From the NCBI GenBank assembly GCA_903847945.1, contig CAINEY010000024.1, positions 1 to 38,677 of the forward strand: a stretch of DNA of 38,677 nucleotides, read 5' to 3'. The position numbers and the translations under genes are program-made. Shown piece by piece: positions 16,552 through 27,229 of this stretch (its first letter is position 1; every line of letters begins with the position of its first letter). This stretch comes from an uncultured bacterium (lineage in GTDB: Bacteria > Bacillota_I > Bacilli_A > Erysipelotrichales > Erysipelotrichaceae). The notes beneath the pieces are model-generated. The model was given only the letters and a program-made list of their open reading frames with translations, made no database searches and was not told the DNA's origin.

Positions 16552-16563
16552 GGAGGTGGCGTT

Positions 16564-17574
16564 GTGCTGACATCCCGACATGTTGAGATCTTGAAAGCGA
16601 TCGTCGACGAGTACATCAAAACGGCGGAACCCGTCGCGTCAAAGACCCTGATCGAGAAGTACGGTTTGGATTATTCCAGTGCCACCATTCGCAATGAGAT
16701 GGCGGACTTGGAAGAGCTGGGATACTTGGAAAAGACCCACACGTCCAGCGGCCGTGTGCCGTCCACCTTAGGGTATCGCTATTACGTCGAACATCTGATG
16801 GAGGAATCCAAGGATGAACGACTGGAGCTGGTTTTGCGTGATGTGTTTGCGGACCGTCGGATGAAGATCGACGAGGTCATCAAACGCAGCTGTGAGATCC
16901 TCTCGCAGATGACCAACCTGACCTCCGTGGTTTTGGGTCCCGAAGCCACAAGCCAACGCCTGGAACACATCGATCTCTATCCCATCGATGATCATAAAGC
17001 CGTCGCCATCTTCATCACCGATACCGGTCACACCGAAAACAAACTGTTCAGTTTTGATGAAACGGTCAGTTTGGAGGAGTTGAACCGATGCACGGCGATC
17101 CTCAACGATCGCTTGGCGGGAACCCCGCTCAGTGAGATCCAAGAGAAGCTGATGCTGTTAAAACCCATTCTGGCGAAATCGATCACCCAGTACGAGAAAG
17201 TCTTCGAAGCCTTCTTCAATGCGTTTCTCAAGATCGCCTCGGAACATTTCTACACCAGCGGCACCAATAACCTCCTCAATCAACCGGAGTTTGCGGACAT
17301 CGGAAAACTGAAACAACTGATGGCCATGTTTGAAAACAGCGGCATCTGGCGCGATCTAGGCAAGACTCAGGAAACTTTACGCTTAAGCCACGGTACCCAT
17401 GCGTCAGTTTCCTGGATGGATGATGTGGCGGTGGTCAGTTCCACCATCACCTTGGATAATGAAGAAAGTCAACTCATGGTCGTGGGACCCAGCCGGATGG
17501 AATACAACCGGGTGGTCGCCCTGATGGAATTCATGAGTCAAGCCATAGAAACCGTCTACGGTAAGAAGGAGTAA
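16564..17574 (+). CDS. hrcA: Heat-shock repressor HrcA
   Basis: HrcA binds CIRCE and represses the class I heat-shock genes, and it depends on GroEL for folding. The 336-residue protein starts at GTG after a strong AAGGAGGTGG site. The N-terminal winged helix is clear: RHVEILKAIVDEYI, EPVASKTL, SSATIRNEMADLEELGYLEKTHTSSGRVPS. The C-terminal part carries the IGPxRM-like segment as VVGPSRMEYNRV. It is autoregulated through the two CIRCE sites and is the first gene of the operon; grpE begins two bases after its stop codon. Confidence 0.97.
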   Translation: MLTSRHVEILKAIVDEYIKTAEPVASKTLIEKYGLDYSSATIRNEMADLEELGYLEKTHTSSGRVPSTLGYRYYVEHLMEESKDERLELVLRDVFADRRMKIDEVIKRSCEILSQMTNLTSVVLGPEATSQRLEHIDLYPIDDHKAVAIFITDTGHTENKLFSFDETVSLEELNRCTAILNDRLAGTPLSEIQEKLMLLKPILAKSITQYEKVFEAFFNAFLKIASEHFYTSGTNNLLNQPEFADIGKLKQLMAMFENSGIWRDLGKTQETLRLSHGTHASVSWMDDVAVVSSTITLDNEESQLMVVGPSRMEYNRVVALMEFMSQAIETVYGKKE

Positions 17575-17575
17575 C

Positions 17576-19938
<2,363 letters not shown>

Positions 19939-19943
19939 ACCGC

Positions 19944-19964
19944 AAACCGGACCTTGTCCGGTTT
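19944..19964 (+). other. Intergenic stem-loop between dnaK and dnaJ
   Basis: The perfect 9-bp stem AAACCGGAC with GTCCGGTTT and a 3-base loop lacks a T-run, so it is unlikely to be a full terminator. It could lower dnaJ expression or protect the dnaK 3' end. Confidence 0.6.
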
Positions 19965-19981
19965 AGCCGTGGAGGACTGTG

Positions 19982-21088
19982 ATGGCCACTAAACGCGATT
20001 ATTACGAAGTCTTGGGCTTATCCAAGAGCGCAACCGAAGCCGACGTCAAGAAGGCCTATCGCTCCCTGGCCAAGAAATATCATCCCGACGTCAACAAAGA
20101 AAAAGGCGCCGATGAGAAGTTCAAGGAAGTCCAGGAAGCGTATGAAACCCTGAGTGATCCCCAGAAGCGGTCGACCTACGATCAGTTTGGTCATGCGGGT
20201 ATGGAAGGGGCTCAAGGCGGTTTCGGCGGTTTCAGCGACTTCGGGGACATCAACGACATCTTCGGATCCTTCTTCGGCGGCGGTTTTAACCAAGGCAGCC
20301 GGCGCAGTTCCAACCAACCCCGTCAAGGAGATGACCGCTTGATGCGCACGAACATCGAGTTCATGGACGCCATCTTCGGGAAAGAAACCAGCTTCAACCT
20401 CGATGTCGATGAAACCTGCAGCGAATGTCTTGGCAGCGGAGCGCACAGCCGCGACGATGTCAAAGTGTGTCCCACCTGCGGTGGTCGCGGACAAGTGACC
20501 CAGCAGCAACGCACCCCCTTCGGCGTCTTCCAAAGCACTGCCGCCTGTCCGGATTGTCGAGGAACAGGCAAGAAGATCACCAAAGCCTGTACCAAATGTA
20601 AAGGTACCGGTCATGAACACAAGAAGGTCACCGTCGATCTCAAGATCCCGGCTGGCATTCAAAGCGGACAACGCTTGCGGGTTCCTAACCGTGGTGATCG
20701 CGGAGCGAACGGTGGACCCAACGGGGATCTCTACATCGAGATCAACGTCGGTAAACACAAAAACTTTGTCCGGGATGGCTCCAACATCCACATCCAGATC
20801 CCGATCTCAGCGGTGGATGCGACCTTGGGCACCAAGGTCGATGTCCCGACGGTCTACGGGGATGTGGAACTCACCATTCCGGCCGCAACCCAACATGGTA
20901 CCCAATTCCGCTTAAAAGGAAAAGGGGTCAAAGAACTCGGTAGCAGTCATGTCGGGGATCAGTTTGTGGAAGTCAAGATCCAGGTCGATGACAGCTTAAG
21001 CCGGGAAGAAAAACAACTCTACGAAAAACTGCGTTCGCTTCAATCCAAAGAAAGCATCTACGAGCGGTTCAAAAAATCTTTCAAGTAA
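19982..21088 (+). CDS. dnaJ: Co-chaperone DnaJ (Hsp40)
   Basis: DnaJ delivers clients to DnaK and stimulates its ATPase. The 368-residue protein has a J domain with HPD (in [10 protein letters not shown]), a Gly/Phe-rich linker ([11 protein letters not shown]), four CxxCxGxG zinc repeats ([32 protein letters not shown]), and the two C-terminal beta domains. An in-frame GTG at 19979 precedes the ATG; the ATG at 19982 sits better relative to GGAGG (19971-19975). It is the fourth gene of the CIRCE-controlled operon. Confidence 0.97.
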   Translation: MATKRDYYEVLGLSKSATEADVKKAYRSLAKKYHPDVNKEKGADEKFKEVQEAYETLSDPQKRSTYDQFGHAGMEGAQGGFGGFSDFGDINDIFGSFFGGGFNQGSRRSSNQPRQGDDRLMRTNIEFMDAIFGKETSFNLDVDETCSECLGSGAHSRDDVKVCPTCGGRGQVTQQQRTPFGVFQSTAACPDCRGTGKKITKACTKCKGTGHEHKKVTVDLKIPAGIQSGQRLRVPNRGDRGANGGPNGDLYIEINVGKHKNFVRDGSNIHIQIPISAVDATLGTKVDVPTVYGDVELTIPAATQHGTQFRLKGKGVKELGSSHVGDQFVEVKIQVDDSLSREEKQLYEKLRSLQSKESIYERFKKSFK

Positions 21089-21111
21089 CGGCTCTGCCGT
21101 TACTTTTGTTT
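21083..21111 (+). terminator. Stem-loop/weak terminator between dnaJ and clpB
   Basis: The perfect 10-bp stem AAGTAACGGC with GCCGTTACTT and a TCT loop is followed by TTGTTT. It overlaps the dnaJ stop codon. No promoter is evident between it and clpB (start 21128), so it may attenuate rather than end the transcript. Confidence 0.6.
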
Positions 21112-21127
21112 CCATGGAGGTACTCCC

Positions 21128-23695
21128 ATGAGTATGAATCAATTTACCGATAAACTGCAGGCCCTTTTCCAGGAAGCCGTCCAACAGGCTTATGCACGTT
21201 CCCACCCCGAGGTGGGAAGCGGGCATGTCCTTTTAGCCATGACCCAGGATGGTGTACTGGACGGGGTCTTTCAACGACTCACCATCGACAAGAATAAACT
21301 GACCGACCTTCTGGAGGGGCATTTAATTACGTTAGCGTCAGTGTCGATACCCACCCAACCCACCTTATCCCGTGAACTCAATCAGGCTATCCTGGATGGG
21401 TTGAATGCGGTCCGTAAAGCCAAAGGAACGTACTTAGGTGCTTTGGAGCTCTTTAAACTGCTCCTCACCAATAAATCCTTGCTAAGTCAACAGATCCTCT
21501 CCGCCTTCTCGATCACGCCTGCAGCGCTCAATAATGCGCTCAGCGAAACACTTCAAGGTCAGAAAGTCGATTCTCCCGATCAGGAGAATCAACTGGAAGC
21601 CTTAACGAAGTACGGGAAAGACCTGGTCGAACAAGTCAAAGCCGGGAAGATCGATCCCATCATCGGCCGGGATGACGAGATCCGTCGTGTTATCGAGATC
21701 CTTTCGCGCAAAACCAAAAACAATCCCGTGTTGATCGGGTTGCCTGGGGTCGGCAAGACAGCCGTGGTTGAAGGCTTGGCCTGGCGCATCATGAAAGGCG
21801 ATGTGCCCTTCGGACTTCAAGAGAAGAAGTTGATTGAACTCGACATGGGAGCCTTGATTGCTGGTGCCAAGTACCGCGGAGAGTTCGAAGAACGCCTCAA
21901 AGCGGTCCTCAACGAGATCAAACGCCAGGAAGGCAAGATCATCCTCTTTATCGATGAGTTGCATAATCTGGTCGGGGCCGGAAAGACCGAAGGGGCCTTG
22001 GATGCGGCTAATCTCTTGAAGCCGATGTTGGCGCGCGGAGAACTGCGTTGCATCGGGGCCACGACGTTTAACGAATACAAGAAATACATCGAGAAGGATG
22101 CGGCTTTGGAACGTCGCTTCCAGAAGATTCTGATCGATGAACCCACAGTCGACGAATCGATCTCGATTTTACGCGGGTTGAAAGACCGTTACGAAAGTTA
22201 CCATGGGGTCCGGATCCTGGATGAAGCCATTCAGGCGGCTGTGCACCTCTCGCACCGATACATCACCGATCGATATTTACCGGATAAGGCCATCGACCTT
22301 ATCGATGAAGCCTGTGCGTCCATTCGCGTGGAGATGGATTCGATGCCGGTAGAATTGGATGACTTGACCCGAAAGATCATGCAGTTGGAGATCGAAGAAA
22401 CGGCACTTAAGAAAGAAACCGACGACAAAGCCTTAGATCGTTTGGAAGAGATTCGCAAAGAATTGGCCAACCTCAAAGAACAACATGCCGTGCTCTCGAT
22501 CAAGTGGAACGACGAGAAGAAACGCTTGGATGAAGCCAAAGAAGCCAAGTCCAAGCTGGAGAAGGCCCGTTTGGATCTGGATCAGGCTCAAAACGAAGCC
22601 CGCTATGAAGAAGCAGCGCGCTTGCAGTACGATACCATCCCCACCTTAGAAAAGGCCATCAAAGCCTTTGAATCCGGTCAGCGCGAACACGCCCTGCTTC
22701 AGGAAGTGGTGGATGAAAACCTCATTGCGGATATCGTGTCGCGCTGGACCCACATCGAAGTGAGCCGCTTGTTATCCGCAGAACGTCAGAAACTCCTCAA
22801 ACTCGAAGACGCCTTGCGTCAACGGGTCAAAGGCCAGGATGAAGCACTCAAAACGGTGGCGAATGCCATTCTACGGGCCAAAGCCCGCATCCAGGATGAA
22901 CATCGTCCGATGGCCTCCTTCCTCTTCTTAGGGCCGACCGGGGTCGGGAAGACCGAAGTAGCCAAAGCTTTGGCTCAACAACTCTTCGACGATGAAAGCA
23001 AGATCGTGCGCATCGACATGAGCGAATACATGGAGAAACACAGTGTTTCCCGCTTGATCGGGGCACCTCCAGGCTACATCGGGTATGAAGAGGGGGGACA
23101 ACTGACCGAAGCCGTTCGGCGTAAACCCTATTCGATCGTCCTCTTGGATGAGATCGAAAAAGCGCACCCGGATGTCTTCAACATCCTCCTGCAGATCCTC
23201 GATGACGGACGCATCACCGACAACCAAGGCGTGACCGTCAACTTCACCAACACCCTGATCATCATGACCTCCAACCTGGGCTCCCATTACGCCTTCGAGA
23301 GCGATCTCATTGCCCGTGAAGAGCACTACCTCCAGGAAGTCAAACGCACCTTCAAACCGGAATTCGTCAACCGCATCGATGAGATCGTCGTCTACAATGC
23401 CTTGACACGTGATGCGCTCAGTCAGATCGCCGATAAGTTTGTCGGCGAGTTGCGTCAGCGCTTGGCTCAACAAGCCATCGGCTTGGAGATCAGCCTGTCC
23501 GGTAAGCAGAAGATCGTAGCGGAAGGCTCCGATCCGGAATACGGAGCCCGTCCGATGAAGCGCTACATCCAACGTCATTTGGAAACGGAAATCGCCCGGT
23601 TGATTCTCTCCATCCCCAATCCGCAGGATAAAACGATCCTGGTGGATACGGAAGGATCCGACTTCACCATCGCCTTCAAACAAACCATGAACTAG
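21128..23695 (+). CDS. clpB: Disaggregase ClpB
   Basis: ClpB is a hexameric AAA+ chaperone that pulls proteins out of aggregates together with DnaK. The 855-residue protein has a Clp N domain (about 1-145), a first AAA+ module with GLPGVGKTA and [15 protein letters not shown], a coiled-coil middle domain (about residues 400-520, rich in [11 protein letters not shown]-like heptads) that marks ClpB rather than ClpC/ClpA, and a second AAA+ module with [14 protein letters not shown] and [14 protein letters not shown]. No ClpP-binding loop was noticed. A GGAGG site lies 7 bases before the ATG. Its place after dnaJ suggests co-regulation with the CIRCE operon. Confidence 0.96.
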   Translation: MSMNQFTDKLQALFQEAVQQAYARSHPEVGSGHVLLAMTQDGVLDGVFQRLTIDKNKLTDLLEGHLITLASVSIPTQPTLSRELNQAILDGLNAVRKAKGTYLGALELFKLLLTNKSLLSQQILSAFSITPAALNNALSETLQGQKVDSPDQENQLEALTKYGKDLVEQVKAGKIDPIIGRDDEIRRVIEILSRKTKNNPVLIGLPGVGKTAVVEGLAWRIMKGDVPFGLQEKKLIELDMGALIAGAKYRGEFEERLKAVLNEIKRQEGKIILFIDELHNLVGAGKTEGALDAANLLKPMLARGELRCIGATTFNEYKKYIEKDAALERRFQKILIDEPTVDESISILRGLKDRYESYHGVRILDEAIQAAVHLSHRYITDRYLPDKAIDLIDEACASIRVEMDSMPVELDDLTRKIMQLEIEETALKKETDDKALDRLEEIRKELANLKEQHAVLSIKWNDEKKRLDEAKEAKSKLEKARLDLDQAQNEARYEEAARLQYDTIPTLEKAIKAFESGQREHALLQEVVDENLIADIVSRWTHIEVSRLLSAERQKLLKLEDALRQRVKGQDEALKTVANAILRAKARIQDEHRPMASFLFLGPTGVGKTEVAKALAQQLFDDESKIVRIDMSEYMEKHSVSRLIGAPPGYIGYEEGGQLTEAVRRKPYSIVLLDEIEKAHPDVFNILLQILDDGRITDNQGVTVNFTNTLIIMTSNLGSHYAFESDLIAREEHYLQEVKRTFKPEFVNRIDEIVVYNALTRDALSQIADKFVGELRQRLAQQAIGLEISLSGKQKIVAEGSDPEYGARPMKRYIQRHLETEIARLILSIPNPQDKTILVDTEGSDFTIAFKQTMN

Positions 23696-23717
23696 CACAC
23701 ATGTGCTAGTTTTTATT
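23691..23717 (+). terminator. Terminator after clpB
   Basis: The 8-bp stem ACTAGCAC with GTGCTAGT (loop ACAT) overlaps the clpB stop codon and runs into TTTTTATT. It marks the end of the heat-shock block and the left edge of the AT-rich island. Confidence 0.8.
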
Positions 23718-23743
23718 GATTTATACAAACTAAAGTATATAAT
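23716..23743 (+). promoter_or_regulatory. Promoter of the AT-rich island gene pair
   Basis: TTGATT (23716-23721), a 16-bp spacer and a consensus TATAAT (23738-23743). Transcription would start near 23750, leaving a 16-nt leader with the ribosome site AGGGGGA before the ATG at 23766. Confidence 0.65.
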
Positions 23744-23765
23744 CAAGTTAACTAGGGGGACACAA

Positions 23766-24647
23766 ATGTCTCATAGAGTGAAACTGCTTTTGATTTCATT
23801 TCTTCTTGTTTGTTCAGTTTCTTTTACTTCGATTTCTGTTTTTGCTGATAATGTTCCAAATTGTTTTGATTTCGCAAATCAAGTGCTGATTAGTCGAGGT
23901 TTCTCGACAGAATTATTGAGTAGAATGCCTAAGGAGTTGCAGTTCGACGTTTGTTCAATGAATGAAGGTAATTTGTTGGGGTATCAGAGTTATGTTTCAA
24001 CAGTGTCAGATCAATCATCGATTGAAACACCGTCCATCAGTCCATTTAGTATGCCGAGTACAACACTTTCAGTAACGATGCTTTTTGTAGATAATTCACT
24101 CTATCCAACTGGGCCTTTCACAGAGTTGAGTGTTTGGGTTTATTACGATTGGCTTGTTTTACCGACTAATCGGTCAGCTGATCCAATTGCAGTTACCTAT
24201 GATAATTTACTTTTCAGTTACAAACCATTCTCATTCACTCAAAAGGATTATGTTAATTATGATCGGTATGTTGTAGATTCAAATGGTCACGTTACGGCTT
24301 TGCAGCGAGAAGTGAAGACATTCTATTCAGACCGAGCCAATGATGTGACAACGGGTGTCTCCTGGGGAGCTGAACTACAACGTCCTTCGTTTATTTTGGG
24401 AACTGTAACAATCGATAAACGAGTCTGGGGTTATGCGAATTTCAAACTCATGAAAATAACAAACAATCCTTTTCATGGAACTACATATTTCCCATACATC
24501 TATGTACACTCTGTCAATTCGTCAGCAAGTGTAGGATTTACTTATACGCATCCTATCTACGGTGTTGGATTATATGCAAGTTTCAGTGCATTTCCAAATA
24601 ATGCTTCTTATATACAATCCGAACGATACCAGTGGATAAAACCGTAG
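23766..24647 (+). CDS. Secreted protein of unknown function, island protein A
   Basis: The family is not recognised. The 293-residue product has a clear signal peptide (basic MSHRVK, hydrophobic core at about residues 7-22, likely cleavage after VFA at residue 27) and no second membrane segment or LPXTG anchor, so it is probably released or surface-associated. Residues 38-62 form a short amphipathic segment (RGFSTELLSRMPKEL). The rest is rich in aromatic residues and beta-branched strands, with WVYYDWL (124-130) and SWGAEL (199-204). The base composition is clearly more AT-rich than the flanking housekeeping genes. The start at 23766 has a good ribosome site. The gene has its own promoter and is followed 11 bp on by a related gene. 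Confidence 0.75.
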   Translation: MSHRVKLLLISFLLVCSVSFTSISVFADNVPNCFDFANQVLISRGFSTELLSRMPKELQFDVCSMNEGNLLGYQSYVSTVSDQSSIETPSISPFSMPSTTLSVTMLFVDNSLYPTGPFTELSVWVYYDWLVLPTNRSADPIAVTYDNLLFSYKPFSFTQKDYVNYDRYVVDSNGHVTALQREVKTFYSDRANDVTTGVSWGAELQRPSFILGTVTIDKRVWGYANFKLMKITNNPFHGTTYFPYIYVHSVNSSASVGFTYTHPIYGVGLYASFSAFPNNASYIQSERYQWIKP

Positions 24648-24658
24648 AATACTATTTT

Positions 24659-25408
24659 ATGAAAAAAGTAAATATAGTAATCTGTGTTGTCGCGTTATTC
24701 TCAGAACTATTAAATCAAGGGAATCGTAATGTTCTATATAAACAGGTTGATATCAATGTAGTTGTAAGTGAAATAAAAAACAGTGTAATGACCCATAGAT
24801 CTACGAGTGGTTTCACACAAATCAATTCACAACCTCTCATCTGGGATGATAGTTTAGTTTACAGCGTTTCTCGCTCTGATCTTGAAATGCATGTAACGAT
24901 ATATACACGAGAAATCGGAAACGCTTTCGACTATCTGGTGGTGATTGATTATCTATGGCTGACACATCCAAATTCTGATCGTGATCTGTTCTACATCGGC
25001 TATGATCAAAGTGTTTTGAATGCCGTTGGATTTAGTTTTGTTCAACGCCAATGTGTTTCACGCTTCATTGGGCATGATAGTCTGCATTCAACAAAATGTA
25101 CCCAGAGTGATCGATTGGAGAATGCCTCAATGGGATTACTAGGTTGGGGTATAGATTATGGAGATCGATCAAACCTACTCATTTATAGTAATACTGTTCA
25201 TTGGGGATTAGCATCATTTATTCTTCGCGCACCAAACAGAATCGATGATGGTACTGTTCTCTTTGCATTTCAATTCATTGACAATGTTCAACTAAAACCT
25301 CAAGATTCCGTGGTATGCGAAGTTGAAGAATTTGATGAACAGCAAATCCTTATCGCAAAAGTCATTCCCAGTGATCGACAACGCTATTTATCTGGCTTCT
25401 ATGAATGA
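24659..25408 (+). CDS. Probable secreted protein of unknown function, island protein B (paralogue of A)
   Basis: The family is not recognised. The 249-residue product from this ATG begins with a short hydrophobic stretch (KVNIVICVVALFSELL, residues 3-18) that could be a signal peptide or anchor. A GTG at 24632 would add nine residues; neither start has a good ribosome site. Residues 91-126 resemble protein A residues 119-157: the pattern V-x-(I/Y)-x-Y-x-W-L-x(2)-P, then D, then YD, then FSF. A second shared patch is GWGIDY/HWGLASFIL here and SWGAEL/VWGYANFKL in A. It lacks protein A's RGFSTELLSRMPKEL segment. The gene is AT-rich like its neighbour and ends at a strong terminator, so the two probably form one transcript. 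Confidence 0.65.
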   Translation: MKKVNIVICVVALFSELLNQGNRNVLYKQVDINVVVSEIKNSVMTHRSTSGFTQINSQPLIWDDSLVYSVSRSDLEMHVTIYTREIGNAFDYLVVIDYLWLTHPNSDRDLFYIGYDQSVLNAVGFSFVQRQCVSRFIGHDSLHSTKCTQSDRLENASMGLLGWGIDYGDRSNLLIYSNTVHWGLASFILRAPNRIDDGTVLFAFQFIDNVQLKPQDSVVCEVEEFDEQQILIAKVIPSDRQRYLSGFYE

Positions 25409-25414
25409 TGTTAT

Positions 25415-25444
25415 GAACTAGTGTGAAAACACTGGTTCTTTTTT
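25415..25444 (+). terminator. Terminator after the AT-rich island
   Basis: The 10-bp stem GAACTAGTGT with ACACTGGTTC (one G-U pair) is capped by a GAAA tetraloop and followed by six T. Confidence 0.9.
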
Positions 25445-25482
25445 ATGAGTCATTGCTTTGTTTGTTTTCTCAACGGACAGTA

Positions 25483-25491
25483 TGGTAAAAT
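25483..25491 (+). promoter_or_regulatory. Extended -10 promoter of the flippase-like gene, near-leaderless
   Basis: TGG-TAAAAT ends at 25491, so transcription is expected near 25498, three bases before the ATG at 25501. A weak TTGTTT lies 18 bp upstream of the -10. No ribosome site is visible. Confidence 0.55.
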
Positions 25492-25500
25492 AGCACTGTT

Positions 25501-26571
25501 ATGAAGAAACTGTTTTCCAATGTCTGGTTCAACTTGCTCTTCATGTTGAGTCTGACGCTTGCCGCGCTTATTTTTGCCTTATACGACAGTTTTGAAACAG
25601 TCATTACCACCATCGTCAATCTTCAACTCCATGAACTTCTGATCATCATGTTTTGGGGTTTTATCCCATATTTCTTGTGGGGCTCTGTCTTAACGGTTTT
25701 GGGCAGAACCATCATGCCCAAGTTCAAGCTCTCGCAAGGGATCGTCAATGCCTACGTTGGCGGTTTTATGTCAGGGATCACTCCCAGTTCGACCGGCGGT
25801 CAAGTCGCTCAAACCTTGGCGTACCGCAAATCCGGAATGAAAGCGTCTCAAGGGGCCGGACTGGTCTGGATGGATTTCTTCTTCTTCCAGTTTACGTTTA
25901 TTATTACGGCCTTCGTCCTGTACATCATCTTCTTGGGAACTTTCCGCAACTTAGCGATTAACGTGGTGTTTGCGATCAGCTTAGCCGCTAACTCTGCGCT
26001 GGTGGTGCTGTTGTGGATCATGATCCAGTTTCCGCGTTTGTATCACCGCATCGTGCGTTGGAGCATCATGCTCTTGCACAAGCTGAAATTCGTCAAAAAC
26101 AAAGAGAAGATCTTGGAGGACTGGAACTCGACGATTACGCACTTTACCAATGCTATCGCCGTCTCCAATAATGCGCCGGTCTTCTGGAAAGTCACCGGAT
26201 TGTACTTCCTGCGTCACATCGCATACTTCTCGACCCCGTTTGCGATCGGTCAGCTTTTAGGCTTGCCCATTGCCTGGACCGATTACTGGCCGATGCTGGC
26301 CCTGGCTAACTTTATCTCCTGTGCCAACACGTTCGTTCCGCTTCCGGGTTCATCCGGAGCCACCGAATCGCTGTTTGTCGTCGTGTTCTCCACGGTCATC
26401 GGAAAGTCGGCAGCGGCGTCAACGATGATCCTGTGGCGTTTTGCGAACTTCTATGTGCCACTGTTGGTGGGGGGTTATTTCTTTGTCAACATCCGACACA
26501 TCAATCCGCTTAAACCGATCCAGACTGAAGACTTACTCAAACCCGGTGAGGACGATGCTAACGGCGATTGA
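25501..26571 (+). CDS. Flippase-like integral membrane protein (MprF/YbhN N-terminal type)
   Basis: The 356-residue protein has about eight membrane segments and resembles the membrane domain of lysylphosphatidylglycerol synthase/flippase proteins (the YbhN/UPF0104 group). Typical family segments are GGFMSGITPSSTGGQ (residues about 87-101) and, late in the protein, FVPLPGSSGATES. There is no C-terminal synthase domain, so it is not a full MprF. A lipid or polyprenyl-carrier transport role is plausible from the family but not shown. The ygjP-like gene overlaps its last 17 bp. Confidence 0.8.
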   Translation: MKKLFSNVWFNLLFMLSLTLAALIFALYDSFETVITTIVNLQLHELLIIMFWGFIPYFLWGSVLTVLGRTIMPKFKLSQGIVNAYVGGFMSGITPSSTGGQVAQTLAYRKSGMKASQGAGLVWMDFFFFQFTFIITAFVLYIIFLGTFRNLAINVVFAISLAANSALVVLLWIMIQFPRLYHRIVRWSIMLLHKLKFVKNKEKILEDWNSTITHFTNAIAVSNNAPVFWKVTGLYFLRHIAYFSTPFAIGQLLGLPIAWTDYWPMLALANFISCANTFVPLPGSSGATESLFVVVFSTVIGKSAAASTMILWRFANFYVPLLVGGYFFVNIRHINPLKPIQTEDLLKPGEDDANGD

Positions 26572-27229
26572 ACTGTCCGGCACCACTATTCCCATCCATC
26601 TGATTCGTAAACGGAAACGTCATCTGAGTTTCCGTTTTTTAGATACGACCCTTCAGGTCAGTGCTCCTCTACGAGCGACCCAGGCGGAAATCGAAGCCGG
26701 ATTACGCACCAAAGCCGATTGGATTCTGAGTCGATACGCCCAGAAGAAAGCTGAAGCCATATCCAAGGATCAACTTCGCCTTCTGGGCGAGATCGTCACG
26801 GTTCGCTTTCAAGCGGGAACTGCCTTTCAAATCCGTTTTGAAAATGCGGTGATGACCATCACGCACCGATCCACCCAGACCCCGCAAGCTGCCCTTACCC
26901 GAGCCCTAAATGAGATGGCACATCAGGAAGTCCTGGCCATCTTTGATAGGGCTTGTCAGCGGACGGGATTGAAACCCAACTCGGTAACGCTTAAAAACCT
27001 GAAATCCAGTTTGGGCCGTTGTTCGTCCACGCGACACATTATTCTGGCAACCCGATTGATCCATTACCCCAGAGAAGTGATCCTGGCCGTGTGTTATCAC
27101 GAATTGGCTCACCTCAACCACATGAATCATTCCCAACGATTCTATGATCAACTGGAAGGGTGGATGCCGGATTACCGAAAGGTCATGAAAAACGCCAGGA
27201 ACTACCCTAGCGTTTCAGTAATCGATTAA
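26555..27229 (+). CDS. YgjP-family (M48-like) metal-dependent hydrolase
   Basis: The 224-residue protein matches the YgjP/DUF45 family of putative zinc metallopeptidases. The motif HELAHLNHMNHSQRF contains HExxH plus the downstream His/Asn-His expected for metal binding, and the N-terminal half holds the LIRKRKRHLSFRF strand pair seen in the family. Substrates are unknown. The start at 26555 lies inside the flippase gene with a GTGAGG site; longer frames reach back to 26441 but run through flippase coding sequence. The 3' end overlaps the convergent rqcH gene by 23 bp. Confidence 0.85.
   Translation: MLTAIELSGTTIPIHLIRKRKRHLSFRFLDTTLQVSAPLRATQAEIEAGLRTKADWILSRYAQKKAEAISKDQLRLLGEIVTVRFQAGTAFQIRFENAVMTITHRSTQTPQAALTRALNEMAHQEVLAIFDRACQRTGLKPNSVTLKNLKSSLGRCSSTRHIILATRLIHYPREVILAVCYHELAHLNHMNHSQRFYDQLEGWMPDYRKVMKNARNYPSVSVID

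Noticed and set aside
20018-20791. Minus-strand frame of 257 codons opposite dnaJ
   Set aside because: It is an antisense shadow of the zinc-finger and Gly/Phe coding regions of DnaJ; no motif or ribosome site.
21106-21127. A separate CIRCE or CtsR operator for clpB
   Set aside because: The short dnaJ-clpB gap holds only a stem-loop and a ribosome site; no TTAGCACTC arms or CtsR heptad repeats were found.
22928-23746. Minus-strand frame of 272 codons opposite clpB
   Set aside because: It is an antisense shadow of the second AAA+ domain of ClpB.
25501-26571. Full MprF lysylphosphatidylglycerol synthase
   Set aside because: Only the membrane flippase-like half is present; no C-terminal synthase domain follows.
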